Source: Actinomycetota bacterium
GTDB taxonomy: Bacteria > Actinomycetota > Acidimicrobiia > Acidimicrobiales > SZUA-35
Reading direction: 5' to 3'
DNA length: 18,751 nt
NCBI GenBank assembly: GCA_027730885.1
Contig: JAQCHM010000016.1
Coordinates: 1-18,751, forward strand
Shown here: positions 1 to 7,081 of the stretch, piece after piece
Layout of the letters: the number at the start of each line of letters is the position of its first letter
Numbering within the stretch: the first letter of the stretch is position 1
The notes under the pieces: generated by a model
Seen by the model: only the letters and a program-made list of their open reading frames with translations
Database searches by the model: none
Told to the model about the DNA's origin: nothing
Translations under genes and position numbers: made by a program

Positions 1-1
1 C

Positions 2-235
2 GCCAACATCTCCCCACTGGTCGCCTGGCTCTGCACCGAGGACTGCCCGGCGACGGCCCAGGTGTACTGGGTCGGAGGCAGCCGCATCGGCCGCTACCAG
101 GAATGGACCCAGGTCGAACTGGCGAACAACGACGACGCGTGGACCGTCGACAGCGTGGCTCGGGCCGTCGGCGACTGGCCGTCGGCGCATGTGAACACCC
201 GAAGCCTGCGCATCACCGGCACGGAGCAGATCTGA
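2..235 (+). CDS. SDR-family dehydrogenase, C-terminal fragment
   Basis: The gene enters from the left edge, so its start and catalytic Ser-Tyr-Lys region lie outside the window. The visible 77 residues begin ANISPLVAWLCTEDCPATAQ and continue through VYWVGGSRIGRYQEW. This is the usual end of SDR enzymes resembling the dehydrogenase part of peroxisomal multifunctional enzyme type 2 (3-hydroxyacyl-CoA dehydrogenase-like): an N-x-SPLVAWL helix, an acidic-Cys turn, then the strand that closes over the cofactor site. The stop is TGA at 233-235. The gene precedes a crotonase, an acyl-CoA ligase and a Zn-alcohol dehydrogenase on the same strand, which fits a beta-oxidation-like role. That role is inferred; the SDR membership is fairly secure, the substrate unknown. 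Confidence 0.75.
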   Translation, partial: ANISPLVAWLCTEDCPATAQVYWVGGSRIGRYQEWTQVELANNDDAWTVDSVARAVGDWPSAHVNTRSLRITGTEQI

Positions 236-243
236 GTCTGCTT

Positions 244-267
244 CAATGGGCACGTCCAATGGGCACG
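244..267 (+). repeat. 13-bp tandem duplication in an intergenic region
   Basis: CAATGGGCACG occurs at 244-254 and again at 257-267, a period of 13 bp. It lies in the 108-bp gap between the SDR fragment and the crotonase gene. It is a small imperfect tandem duplication with no recognised protein-binding motif. Confidence 0.7.
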
Positions 268-290
268 CTCCGCCCAGAACAACCGCAACA

Positions 291-332
291 AGTACCGTTA
301 GCAACAGTACCGCTAGAAACCACAAGCACAAG
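291..332 (+). repeat. 15-bp and 6-bp tandem duplications upstream of the crotonase
   Basis: AGTACCGTTAGCAAC (291-305) is followed directly by AGTACCGCTAGAAAC (306-320), with 13 of 15 bases identical. CACAAG is then doubled at 321-332, just before the AGGGA ribosome-binding sequence of the crotonase. A TACCGT hexamer at 293-298 could be a -10 element, but no good -35 is visible, so the gene may simply be read through from the SDR. Confidence 0.65.
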
Positions 333-343
333 CAGGGAAGCCC

Positions 344-1171
344 ATGTCTCGAACGATCGACACCGGTAGTGAACATCTCAGCGCTGAGGTCGGTGATGAC
401 GGCGTCTGCGTCATCACCATGAACCGTCCCGAGGCCCGCAACGCCATGACCGGCGGCATGTTGTCCGGACTGGCGTTGGCGTTGGCCGAGGCCGAGACCG
501 CGCTCGACGTTCGGTGTGTGGTGCTCACCGGCGCCGGTGGAGCCTTCTGCGCCGGTGGCGACGTCAAGGGGTTTGCCTCGGGCGACGGGGCAGGAGGAGG
601 GTCGAGTTCGTGGGACGCAGGCGTGCACGAGCAGCGGCTCAGCCACCGGGCGACGTCGGGGGTGCTGTTCAACATGCCCAAACCGACCCTCGCCGTGCTG
701 CCCGGCCCGGCCGCCGGTGCCGGTCTTTCGCTCGCTCTGGCGTGTGACCTGCGGATCGCGGTCGACACCGCCGTCATCACGACCGCGTTCGCCAAGGTCG
801 GTCTGGCCGGCGATTACGGTGGCACCTGGTTCCTCACCCAACTCGTGGGACCGGCCAAGGCGAAGGAACTCTACTTCCTGCCCGACCGCATGGACATGAG
901 CACCGCGTTGGGTCTGGGCATCGTGAACCAGGTGGTCGGCGCAGACTCATTCGGCGCGACCTGGCGGGCGATGGCGGCCAAGCTGGCCGCCGGTCCGACC
1001 ATTGCGTACCGGTACATGAAGGAGAACATCAACCGCTCTGTGGGCGGGGACCTGGCGGCCAACCTCGATCTCGAATCGACCCACCATCGCCACACCGGGA
1101 CGACCGAGGATCACAAGGAAGCCTCCCGCGCCTTCGTCGACAAGCGCGAGCCCGTCTTCCGCGGCCGCTGA
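344..1171 (+). CDS. crotonase-fold enoyl-CoA hydratase/isomerase family protein
   Basis: This 275-residue protein has normal length for the crotonase family, which acts on acyl-CoA thioesters. The first oxyanion-hole peptide is FCAGGDV (residues 68-74) and the second is PGPAAGAGLSLALACDLR (120-137). The two glutamates of classical crotonase (Glu144 and Glu164 in the rat enzyme) are not kept: the Glu144 position is Ser129 and the second region reads FAKVGL. Asp157, in VGLAGDYGGTW, lines up with the catalytic Asp of dienoyl-CoA isomerase and PaaG-type enzymes. Isomerisation is therefore more likely than hydration; this is inference from motif alignment by eye. The ATG at 344 has AGGGA 5 bases upstream. 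The stop overlaps the ligase start by one base (TGATG), indicating translational coupling. Confidence 0.9.
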   Translation: MSRTIDTGSEHLSAEVGDDGVCVITMNRPEARNAMTGGMLSGLALALAEAETALDVRCVVLTGAGGAFCAGGDVKGFASGDGAGGGSSSWDAGVHEQRLSHRATSGVLFNMPKPTLAVLPGPAAGAGLSLALACDLRIAVDTAVITTAFAKVGLAGDYGGTWFLTQLVGPAKAKELYFLPDRMDMSTALGLGIVNQVVGADSFGATWRAMAAKLAAGPTIAYRYMKENINRSVGGDLAANLDLESTHHRHTGTTEDHKEASRAFVDKREPVFRGR

Positions 1172-2835
1172 TGTTCTTCGAAACCACGCTCACCCGCCAG
1201 CGCATCGAGGCGATGACCGACGCGGGCCACTGGACCGACGAGTTGCTGATCGACCGGTTCCGTCACCACGTAGCCCGCAAGGGTGATGCCCCCCTGGTGA
1301 CCGATCGACTGGGCACGCTGTCGTGGTCTCAGGCGGCCGAGCAGGTCGATGCTTTCAGCAAAGGGCTGTTGGCGCTGGGCGTGGTCACGGGTGATGTCGT
1401 CCAACTCCAGCTGCCCAACCGGAGAGAGTTCGTGTTGGCGGTCCTCGCGGTCGAGCAGATCGGAGCGGTGATCAACCCGGTGGCTCCGATCTTCCGGTCC
1501 AACGAGGTCTCGGTGATGAGCGAGCTGGCCCGACCGGTCGTGGTGGTGACCGTCTCGGAGTTCCGTAACTTCGGCCTGGCGGACATGCACCTCGAGCTGC
1601 GAGGGCGGTGTCCCTGGGTGAAGCACGTGGTCGTCGTCCCTGCCAGGGGGGCCGCCGGCGATGGGGCCGAGACCGGCCCCGGGGACGGCATCCCGGCCGA
1701 CTGCATGTCCTGGGACGAGGTGCTCGAGCGTGGCCGGGCTTCGGGCTTCAACGAGCGGACGATGGCGTTGCTCCGTCCGTCGCCGAACGACGTGTGCGAG
1801 GTCATGTTCACCTCGGGTACCACCGGGCAGCCCAAGGGCGTCATGCACACTCAGAACACGATCAACGCGGCGGCCGACCTGTGGCTGGAGCGGATCGCTC
1901 CCGATTGCACGACGTTCCACATGTCGTCCACGTTGGCCCACCAGACGGGCTACCTCTACGGCATCCGGGCGCCCATCAGCGCCGGGGCCCAGATCGTCTA
2001 TCAGGAAGTCTGGAACGCGACCGAGTTCGCAGGGCTGATCGAACGGCACCGCATCGACGCCTCCATGGGGGCCACCCCTTTCCTGGCCGATCTCCTCGCG
2101 GTCGAGAACCTCGACCAGTTCGACCTCTCCAGCTTCAAGGCCTTCGTCTGCGCCGGCGCCGCCATCCCGCTCCCCGTGCTCGAACGGGCCCGCGATCTCC
2201 TGCCCTGCACCGTCATGCCCGGGTGGGGCATGACCGAGACCGCGCTTTCGACCACCGGTCGGCGCGACGATCCTTTCGACAAGCGGGCAACCGACGGTTC
2301 CGCGTTGGCGGGCAACGAGGTGCGGGTCGTCGACGAGTCCGGTGACCCGGTCGGTGTCGGGATCGAGGGTGACCTGCAGTTCCGGGGATCCCTGGCCTTC
2401 GTCGGGTACATCCAGGGCCGGGAACTCACCGAGTCCTGTTGGCGGGACGGCTGGTTCGACACCGGCGACCGAGCGGTCATGGACAGCGACGGGTACATCT
2501 CGATCTCGGGACGGACCAAGGACATCGTGATCCGGGGCGGCGAGAACGTCCCGGTCAAAGAGGTCGAGGACGTGCTCCTGCGGCATCCGGCGGTGGCGAA
2601 CGTCGCCGTCATCGCCCAGCCTCACGAGCGCCTCGGCGAGATCGGATGTGCCGTCATCGTCGCGGTCGGTGCGCCGCCGACCCTCGCCGACTTGACGGCG
2701 TTCCTCGCCGAACAGAAGGTGACGCCTCAGTTCTGGCCCGAGGCGCTCCAGGTGGTCGAAGAGTTCCCCATGACGCCGAGCGGCAAGATCCAGAAGTACC
2801 GGCTGCGTCAGCTGGTCGAGAGCGGAGATGTCTGA
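1171..2835 (+). CDS. AMP-forming acyl-CoA synthetase (fatty-acid or alicyclic-acid CoA ligase)
   Basis: A complete 554-residue adenylate-forming ligase that would activate a carboxylic acid with ATP and load it on CoA. The signature motifs appear in order: P-loop-like TSGTTGQPKG (214-223), GWGMTE (351-356), FDTGD (429-433), hinge and core motif GRTKDIVIRGGEN (447-459), and PSGKIQK (536-542) carrying the catalytic Lys539. The sequence style resembles medium-chain and cyclohexanecarboxylate-CoA ligases of the FadD/AliA type, but the acid cannot be read from the sequence. There is no signal peptide or membrane segment, so it should be cytosolic. Its ATG shares one base with the preceding stop, and its own stop shares one base with the next ATG, placing it in the middle of a coupled three-gene unit. 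Confidence 0.93.
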   Translation: MFFETTLTRQRIEAMTDAGHWTDELLIDRFRHHVARKGDAPLVTDRLGTLSWSQAAEQVDAFSKGLLALGVVTGDVVQLQLPNRREFVLAVLAVEQIGAVINPVAPIFRSNEVSVMSELARPVVVVTVSEFRNFGLADMHLELRGRCPWVKHVVVVPARGAAGDGAETGPGDGIPADCMSWDEVLERGRASGFNERTMALLRPSPNDVCEVMFTSGTTGQPKGVMHTQNTINAAADLWLERIAPDCTTFHMSSTLAHQTGYLYGIRAPISAGAQIVYQEVWNATEFAGLIERHRIDASMGATPFLADLLAVENLDQFDLSSFKAFVCAGAAIPLPVLERARDLLPCTVMPGWGMTETALSTTGRRDDPFDKRATDGSALAGNEVRVVDESGDPVGVGIEGDLQFRGSLAFVGYIQGRELTESCWRDGWFDTGDRAVMDSDGYISISGRTKDIVIRGGENVPVKEVEDVLLRHPAVANVAVIAQPHERLGEIGCAVIVAVGAPPTLADLTAFLAEQKVTPQFWPEALQVVEEFPMTPSGKIQKYRLRQLVESGDV

Positions 2836-3932
2836 TGCCCACACCAGCACGCGTCGTGGTTTTGCCAAAAGAGTTCGCCCCCATGCGGGTCGAGGAGGTC
2901 GAGCTTCCCGACCCGAGCGGTCATCAGGTGGTGGTGAAGGAGTTCGCCAGTGGTATCTGCCACAGCCAACTCCACACGATCCACAACCCGCGGGCCCATG
3001 ACATCTGCCTCGGGCACGAAGCCACCGGTGAGGTGCTGGCGGTCGGTGAACTGGTCACCCACGTGAAGTCGGGCGATCGCGTGCTGCTGACGTTCCAACC
3101 CCGGAACCTGCGTGAGACCGATCGCATGCCGTGGAAGGCGGGGCTCGACCTGGCCGAGGGCGGCCGCCTGCAGTCCAGCCAGATCTTCACCTGGAGCACG
3201 CACACCATTCTCGATGACCAGTACGTGATACCGCTCGCCCCCGATGCCCCGGTCGACGTGACCGCCATCGTTGGCTGCGCGGTGTTGACCGGTGCAGGGG
3301 CGGTGCTGCGGGCGGCCGCCGTGCAGCCGGGCCAGAGCGTCGCGATCTGGGGCGTCGGCGGTGTCGGGCTCAACGCGGTGGCGGCGGCTCGCATGTCGGG
3401 TGCCAACCCCATCATCGCGGTCGACATGGACGACGAGAAGCTCGAGTTGGCAACGCGGTTCGGTGCCACGCACGTTGTCAACGCTACGCACCAAGACCCG
3501 ACCGAGGTGATCCGTTCGCTGACCCCGGGCCCCGCTGGTGCCTTCGGGTACGGGGGCTCTCCGATCGCGGGAGTCGACTTCGCCTTTGACGTCGTCGCCC
3601 GACCGGCCACGTTCCTCCAGGCGTTCAGATCGACTCGCAACAGCCGCAACGCGGTGCACGGCGGAGGAACGACGGTGGTGGTCGGGGTGCCACAGGCGCC
3701 CTTCGAGCTGCCGGCCATCGAGCTGCTCATGAACGAACGGCACGTGCAGGGGACGCTCGGCGGTACCGCGGTGCCCGAAGAGGACATTCCCCGGTTCGTG
3801 GCGTGGTATCAGAATGGCGACCTCGACCTCGACGCCCTGGTCACGTCACGGGTCGGCATCGACGAGATCAACGAGGCGTGCAAGATGCTGGACGAGGGGA
3901 AGGTCCTGGGGCGCTCGATCATCGAGTTCTGA
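2835..3932 (+). CDS. Zn-dependent alcohol dehydrogenase (MDR superfamily)
   Basis: This 365-residue medium-chain dehydrogenase would interconvert an alcohol and an aldehyde or ketone with a nicotinamide cofactor. Catalytic zinc ligands are present: Cys42 in GICHS, His61-Glu62 in GHEATGEV and Cys148 in VGCAVLTG. The Rossmann motif is GVGGVG (173-178), and Asp197 at the end of the following strand indicates NAD(H) rather than NADP(H). The lobe that normally holds the four-cysteine structural zinc is replaced by a cysteine-free stretch (about residues 84-105). An upstream in-frame extension exists, but the ATG at 2835 is chosen because it overlaps the ligase stop as TGATG and starts a normal ADH N-terminus. 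The stop lies 6 bases from the stop of the convergent gene. Confidence 0.92.
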   Translation: MPTPARVVVLPKEFAPMRVEEVELPDPSGHQVVVKEFASGICHSQLHTIHNPRAHDICLGHEATGEVLAVGELVTHVKSGDRVLLTFQPRNLRETDRMPWKAGLDLAEGGRLQSSQIFTWSTHTILDDQYVIPLAPDAPVDVTAIVGCAVLTGAGAVLRAAAVQPGQSVAIWGVGGVGLNAVAAARMSGANPIIAVDMDDEKLELATRFGATHVVNATHQDPTEVIRSLTPGPAGAFGYGGSPIAGVDFAFDVVARPATFLQAFRSTRNSRNAVHGGGTTVVVGVPQAPFELPAIELLMNERHVQGTLGGTAVPEEDIPRFVAWYQNGDLDLDALVTSRVGIDEINEACKMLDEGKVLGRSIIEF

Positions 3933-3938
3933 CCGGCG

Positions 3939-4970
3939 TCAACCCAGCGCCTCGGTTCGGCGACGGGCGGCCACAGCCACGGCCTCGATGCCGGGACCGT
4001 CGCTCGACGGCGACTCGTCGATGGCCGCGCCGTCGAAGGGCAGATCGGCCAGGGCTGCGAGTGTCCCTTGGACCGAACGTGTGAGCGCTCCCAAGTCGTA
4101 GCCCCCTTCGAGGAGAAAGAGGCTGCGACCGGAGGGAACCAGCTCGAGAACCCGTTTGGTCAGGAGGTGGTAGTCGCCGGCCGTCCAACGCAGATCGGCG
4201 AGTGGATCAGCACGATGGGCGTCGTAGCCGGCCGAGACCAGGATCCAGTCGGGATCGAACCGATCGATCTCGGGCCCGAGAATGGCGTCGAACGCGGCGA
4301 GGGCGACGTGGCCGGGTGCGCCGGCCGGGAGCGGGATGTTGACGGTGTGGCCCCTCGCGGCCGGGCCGCCGATCTCGCCGGCCCGGCCTGTGCCCGGGTA
4401 GGAGGGGTGCTGGTGGGTCGAGGCATAGAGGACCATCGGATCGTTCCAGAAGATGTCCTGCGTGCCGTTGTCGTGGTGCACGTCCCAGTCGAAGATGGCC
4501 ACTCGCAGACCGCGGGACCTCAGCGCCGCCGCGGCGACCACCACGTTGTTGACGAGGCAGAACCCCATCGCCTGGTTGGCGGTGGCGTGATGGCCCGGCG
4601 GGCGCACGGCGACGAACGCGGATCGCCCTCCTTCGGTCTCGAGGGTCTCGATCGCGGCCAGGGTGGAGCCGGCGGCCCAGCGGGCGGTGTCCCACGAACC
4701 GGCCGAGGTGTGGGTGTCGGCATCGATCTCGCCGCCGCCGCCCAGGATCTGACGCTCCAGGGCATCGAGGTAGCCGGCATGGTGGGCCAGCTCGAGCTCG
4801 AGCTCGATCCGGGTCGCCGGTCGGCCGATGCCCTGCCGGACCGCATCGGCCAGCCGGGGGTCGTCCAGCGCCGCGGCCGCCGCGGGCAGTCGTGCCGCGC
4901 GCTCGGGGTGCCAACCGCCCGTGTCGTGGGCGTCATGGTCTCGGGTGTCGATCCAGACGATCGGATGCAT
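3939..4970 (-). CDS. histone-deacetylase-fold amidohydrolase (AcuC / acetylpolyamine hydrolase type)
   Basis: The 343-residue protein belongs to the arginase/deacetylase fold that removes acyl groups from lysines, polyamines or related amines using a metal. Visible active-site elements are the His pair in RPPGHH (127-128), metal ligands Asp163 and His165 in FDWDVHH, Asp250 in SAGYDAHRADPL, and Tyr291 in EGGYDL. The usual VHHGNGT loop reads VHHDNGT, with Asp in place of the first Gly. Upstream in-frame codons lie inside the neighbouring gene; the ATG at 4970 is preferred because it begins MHPIVWIDTRDHDAH, the normal first strand, and lies 4 bases after the upstream stop. It is the last gene of a minus-strand run. 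Bacterial substrates of this family are poorly predictable. Confidence 0.9.
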   Translation of the reverse strand: MHPIVWIDTRDHDAHDTGGWHPERAARLPAAAAALDDPRLADAVRQGIGRPATRIELELELAHHAGYLDALERQILGGGGEIDADTHTSAGSWDTARWAAGSTLAAIETLETEGGRSAFVAVRPPGHHATANQAMGFCLVNNVVVAAAALRSRGLRVAIFDWDVHHDNGTQDIFWNDPMVLYASTHQHPSYPGTGRAGEIGGPAARGHTVNIPLPAGAPGHVALAAFDAILGPEIDRFDPDWILVSAGYDAHRADPLADLRWTAGDYHLLTKRVLELVPSGRSLFLLEGGYDLGALTRSVQGTLAALADLPFDGAAIDESPSSDGPGIEAVAVAARRRTEALG

Positions 4971-4974
4971 GGCC

Positions 4975-5736
4975 TCAGGGTAGGCGCGGGTCGAGGGGCA
5001 CGGCCCACACGACGGTGGCGTCGGAGCCGTCTGGGCCGGGGCTGTGTTCGATGCTGCCGTCGAGGAGTTGGGCCCGGATGGCCAGGTTGCGGAGTCCGTA
5101 GCCGCGGGGCGCACGGAGATCGATTCCTTCGCCGTCGTCGCTGACGGTCAGAGCCAGGTGGGTCGGGCCGACCTCGATGTGCACGACGGCCGACTCGGCG
5201 TTGGCGTGTCGTTCCACGTTGGAGAGCAGCTCGTTCAAGACGGGCGAGAGTTGCGCTTGATGTGATGGGGGAAGGGCATCGACGTCGCCGGTGATCTCGA
5301 GGCGAACATGATCGCGTCCGACCGCACGATGGCGGTCGATGAGTCGATCGAGTTCGCCTCGGAAGCCGCTGCCCGCGAGGCCGTCTGATCGGGTCAGCGC
5401 GAAGATGGCGCGGCGTATCACCGCGATGGTCTCGTCGAGGTCGGTGATGGCTTCGACCGCCTTGTCACTCAGGCGGGCGGGGGAACCGAGCGACGCCTCG
5501 CTCTTGTCGGACGCCTGACCCATTGTCGAGATGTCACCGCCGGCGCAGAAGGCTCTACCTTGGCCGGTCAGCACGACGACCCGGACGGAGTCGTCGGCTG
5601 CGAGGCGTTCGAGGTGGCCGAGCGCAGTTTCGAACAGCTCGGTGTTCTGGGCGTTGAGCCGATCGGGTCGATTGAGGGTGAGGGTCGCTACGCCGTCGGC
5701 GGTCGTGAGCAGAACGGGCGAGGCTGTCGTGTTCAT
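4975..5736 (-). CDS. in-frame chimera: crotonase N-terminus fused to sensor-kinase ATPase domain
   Basis: The 253-residue product has two unrelated parts. Residues 1 to about 75 are the start of a crotonase, including TLTLNRPDRLNAQN and the first oxyanion-hole peptide AFCAGGDIS (62-70). From about residue 80 the sequence is the C-terminal part of a DevS/NarL-type histidine kinase: the end of the dimerisation helix DLDETIAVIRRAIFAL (99-114), the N box around Glu169 and Asn173 in NELLSNVERHA, the D-box SDDGEGI (199-205), and the glycine-rich GYGLRNLAIRA (212-222). The phosphoacceptor histidine, which should lie roughly 35-40 residues before DLDET, is absent, as is the rest of the crotonase. The junction is near 5490-5525. 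It may be a real deletion fusion, a degraded gene or an assembly chimera. If made, it could at most be a soluble ATP-binding domain. Coupled start and stop contexts on both sides support transcription as part of the operon. Confidence 0.8.
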   Translation of the reverse strand: MNTTASPVLLTTADGVATLTLNRPDRLNAQNTELFETALGHLERLAADDSVRVVVLTGQGRAFCAGGDISTMGQASDKSEASLGSPARLSDKAVEAITDLDETIAVIRRAIFALTRSDGLAGSGFRGELDRLIDRHRAVGRDHVRLEITGDVDALPPSHQAQLSPVLNELLSNVERHANAESAVVHIEVGPTHLALTVSDDGEGIDLRAPRGYGLRNLAIRAQLLDGSIEHSPGPDGSDATVVWAVPLDPRLP

Positions 5737-5778
5737 GTCGTGGTGTTCATGTTGCAGTGTTCATGTTGCAGTGTTCAT
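5723..5778 (-). repeat. four tandem 14-bp ATGA-containing units
   Basis: Read on the minus strand, four 14-bp units follow each other: ATGAACACTGCAAC (5778-5765), the same again (5764-5751), ATGAACACCACGAC (5750-5737), and a more diverged fourth, ATGAACACGACAGC (5736-5723). The first unit overlaps the amidohydrolase stop codon and the last is the start of the chimera gene. The pattern looks like slippage duplication of a single ATGA junction. Confidence 0.9.
5733..5778 (-). other. ladder of three coupled five-codon mini-ORFs
   Basis: Each repeat unit opens a tiny reading frame that ends in the next unit: 5778-5761 encodes MNTAT, 5764-5747 encodes MNTAT, and 5750-5733 encodes MNTTT. Every stop overlaps the following start as ATGA; the last overlaps the chimera start at 5736. 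They are probably not functional peptides but stepping stones for terminating and restarting ribosomes, or by-products of the repeat. Translation is not demonstrated. Confidence 0.55.
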
Positions 5779-6962
5779 GTCGCCGGGAAGAGATCGTGGC
5801 GGCCGTACAGCTCGACCACGTTGCCGCCGACGATCTTGGCGACGTTCTCGGGCGAGAGGTCCTTCGTCTGCTCGGCCAGCATGCCCTGGCTGTAGGGCCA
5901 GGTGGAGTCGCTGTGGGGGAAGTCGTTGGCCCACAGCAACCGGTCGGGGGACAAGATGCCGACCTCGGCCATCCGGAACGCCGACCAGTCGTCCTGGAAC
6001 GTCACGTAGACGTGGTCGGCGAAGTATTCGCTCGGTCGTCGCTCGAGTTCGGGGGACGTGAGCCAGTTGCGGTGGCGGTTGTAGGCGTGGTCCATCCGAT
6101 AGGAGTAGTGGGGGACCCATCCGGCGTCGGCCTCGACGCACACCATGTCGAGGTTCGGATGCCGATCGAAGACGCCGCCGAAGACGAAGGTGCCGATGAG
6201 ATCCTGGTTACCCCGGATGATCGACATGAAGGAATTGAGCTTCGGACCTCGTGGCCGATAGGCCTTGCCAGTGAGGATGTGGAACGACAACACGAGGCCG
6301 AGGTCGATGGACGCCTCGAAGAACTCGCCCCACACCGGGTCGTCGTAGTCCCCGTTGCTTCCCGAGCTAGCCGTCTCGTCGACCGTGCCCGGCGTTCCGG
6401 GCAACATGACGCCCCGGAGTCCGGCGGCCTTGATGGCCTCGAGGTCGGTAATGCCCTCGTCGACGCTGCGCAGGGCGGTCTGGCCGCAGCCGTACAGGCG
6501 ATTGGGGGCGAACGCGCAGTAGCCGGCGATCCAGCGGTTGTAGGCGTCGAACATGGCCTTCTTCAGGTCGAGGTCCCGGTGGTTGCAGAGCAGCATGCCC
6601 ACCGAGGGGTAGATGACCTCGCCGTCGACACCGTCCTTCTCCTGGGCCCCGACGCGAGCCTCGGGGTCCCAGCCCGCCCGATGCAGCCCGTCGAACGGCA
6701 CGCCCTTCATCGTCAGCTGGTCGGAGGGCTTGCCGGCGGCGGAATGGAGGGAGAGGCGGACGGCCTGCGCCATGCCGGGGATGTGGAAGGTGGCGCCGTC
6801 GGGGAGCTCGTCAGTCATGAAGGGAGCCCGGTCCCTGAACGTGGGGTCGATGTTGTCGATGTAGGTCCAGCCGGGTTCGGTGATGTGTGAATCAGCGGAG
6901 ATGATGGGCGTACGGACGATTCGTGGAGCATCTTCGATGCGGTGGTCGGTGGCCAGGGCCAT
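5775..6962 (-). CDS. metal-dependent amidohydrolase (amidohydrolase_2 family)
   Basis: The 395-residue protein is a TIM-barrel hydrolase of the amidohydrolase_2 group, whose members hydrolyse or decarboxylate cyclic and aromatic compounds using a metal. Candidate metal or active-site residues are Asp24 and His26 in ISADSHITEP (21-30), His228 in LSFHILTG, Glu277 in VCVEADAGW, and Asp347 with His350 in WANDFPHSDSTWP. The ATG at 6962 is chosen because GAGGGAG lies 4 bases upstream and the protein then begins just before its first barrel strand. An in-frame ATG at 7085 would add 41 residues and overlaps the transporter stop as ATGA, so a longer form cannot be excluded. The stop overlaps the first mini-ORF as ATGA. 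It sits between a transporter and the chimera in a minus-strand operon. The substrate is unknown. Confidence 0.88.
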   Translation of the reverse strand: MALATDHRIEDAPRIVRTPIISADSHITEPGWTYIDNIDPTFRDRAPFMTDELPDGATFHIPGMAQAVRLSLHSAAGKPSDQLTMKGVPFDGLHRAGWDPEARVGAQEKDGVDGEVIYPSVGMLLCNHRDLDLKKAMFDAYNRWIAGYCAFAPNRLYGCGQTALRSVDEGITDLEAIKAAGLRGVMLPGTPGTVDETASSGSNGDYDDPVWGEFFEASIDLGLVLSFHILTGKAYRPRGPKLNSFMSIIRGNQDLIGTFVFGGVFDRHPNLDMVCVEADAGWVPHYSYRMDHAYNRHRNWLTSPELERRPSEYFADHVYVTFQDDWSAFRMAEVGILSPDRLLWANDFPHSDSTWPYSQGMLAEQTKDLSPENVAKIVGGNVVELYGRHDLFPAT

Positions 6963-7081
6963 GGCACTCCCTCTCGTTGGATCCGGTGCGTTCGGTTGCT
7001 GGGCCTCAGCCCAGTACGCCGGCGCCCAAAACGCCAACTGGGCAATCTCGACCAGTCCCTCGGCGACCTGGTCGGCTTCGG

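Noticed and set aside
103..369. 88-codon plus-strand frame overlapping the SDR end and crotonase start
   Set aside because: Runs out of frame through the SDR tail and the tandem repeats, with no motif and no ribosome-binding sequence.
1111..2868. 585-codon open frame on the minus strand opposite the acyl-CoA ligase
   Set aside because: Translation is low-complexity Arg/Asp/Gly/His-rich with no domain, and the plus strand has all ligase motifs; a GC-rich shadow frame.
4775..4815. GAGCTC-type hexamer repeats inside the deacetylase gene
   Set aside because: Encodes an in-frame ELELEL helix segment; explained by codon use in a coding region.
5757..6890. 377-codon open frame on the plus strand over the amidohydrolase
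   Set aside because: Val/Glu/Gly-rich antisense translation without a domain; the minus frame has the metal-binding motifs.
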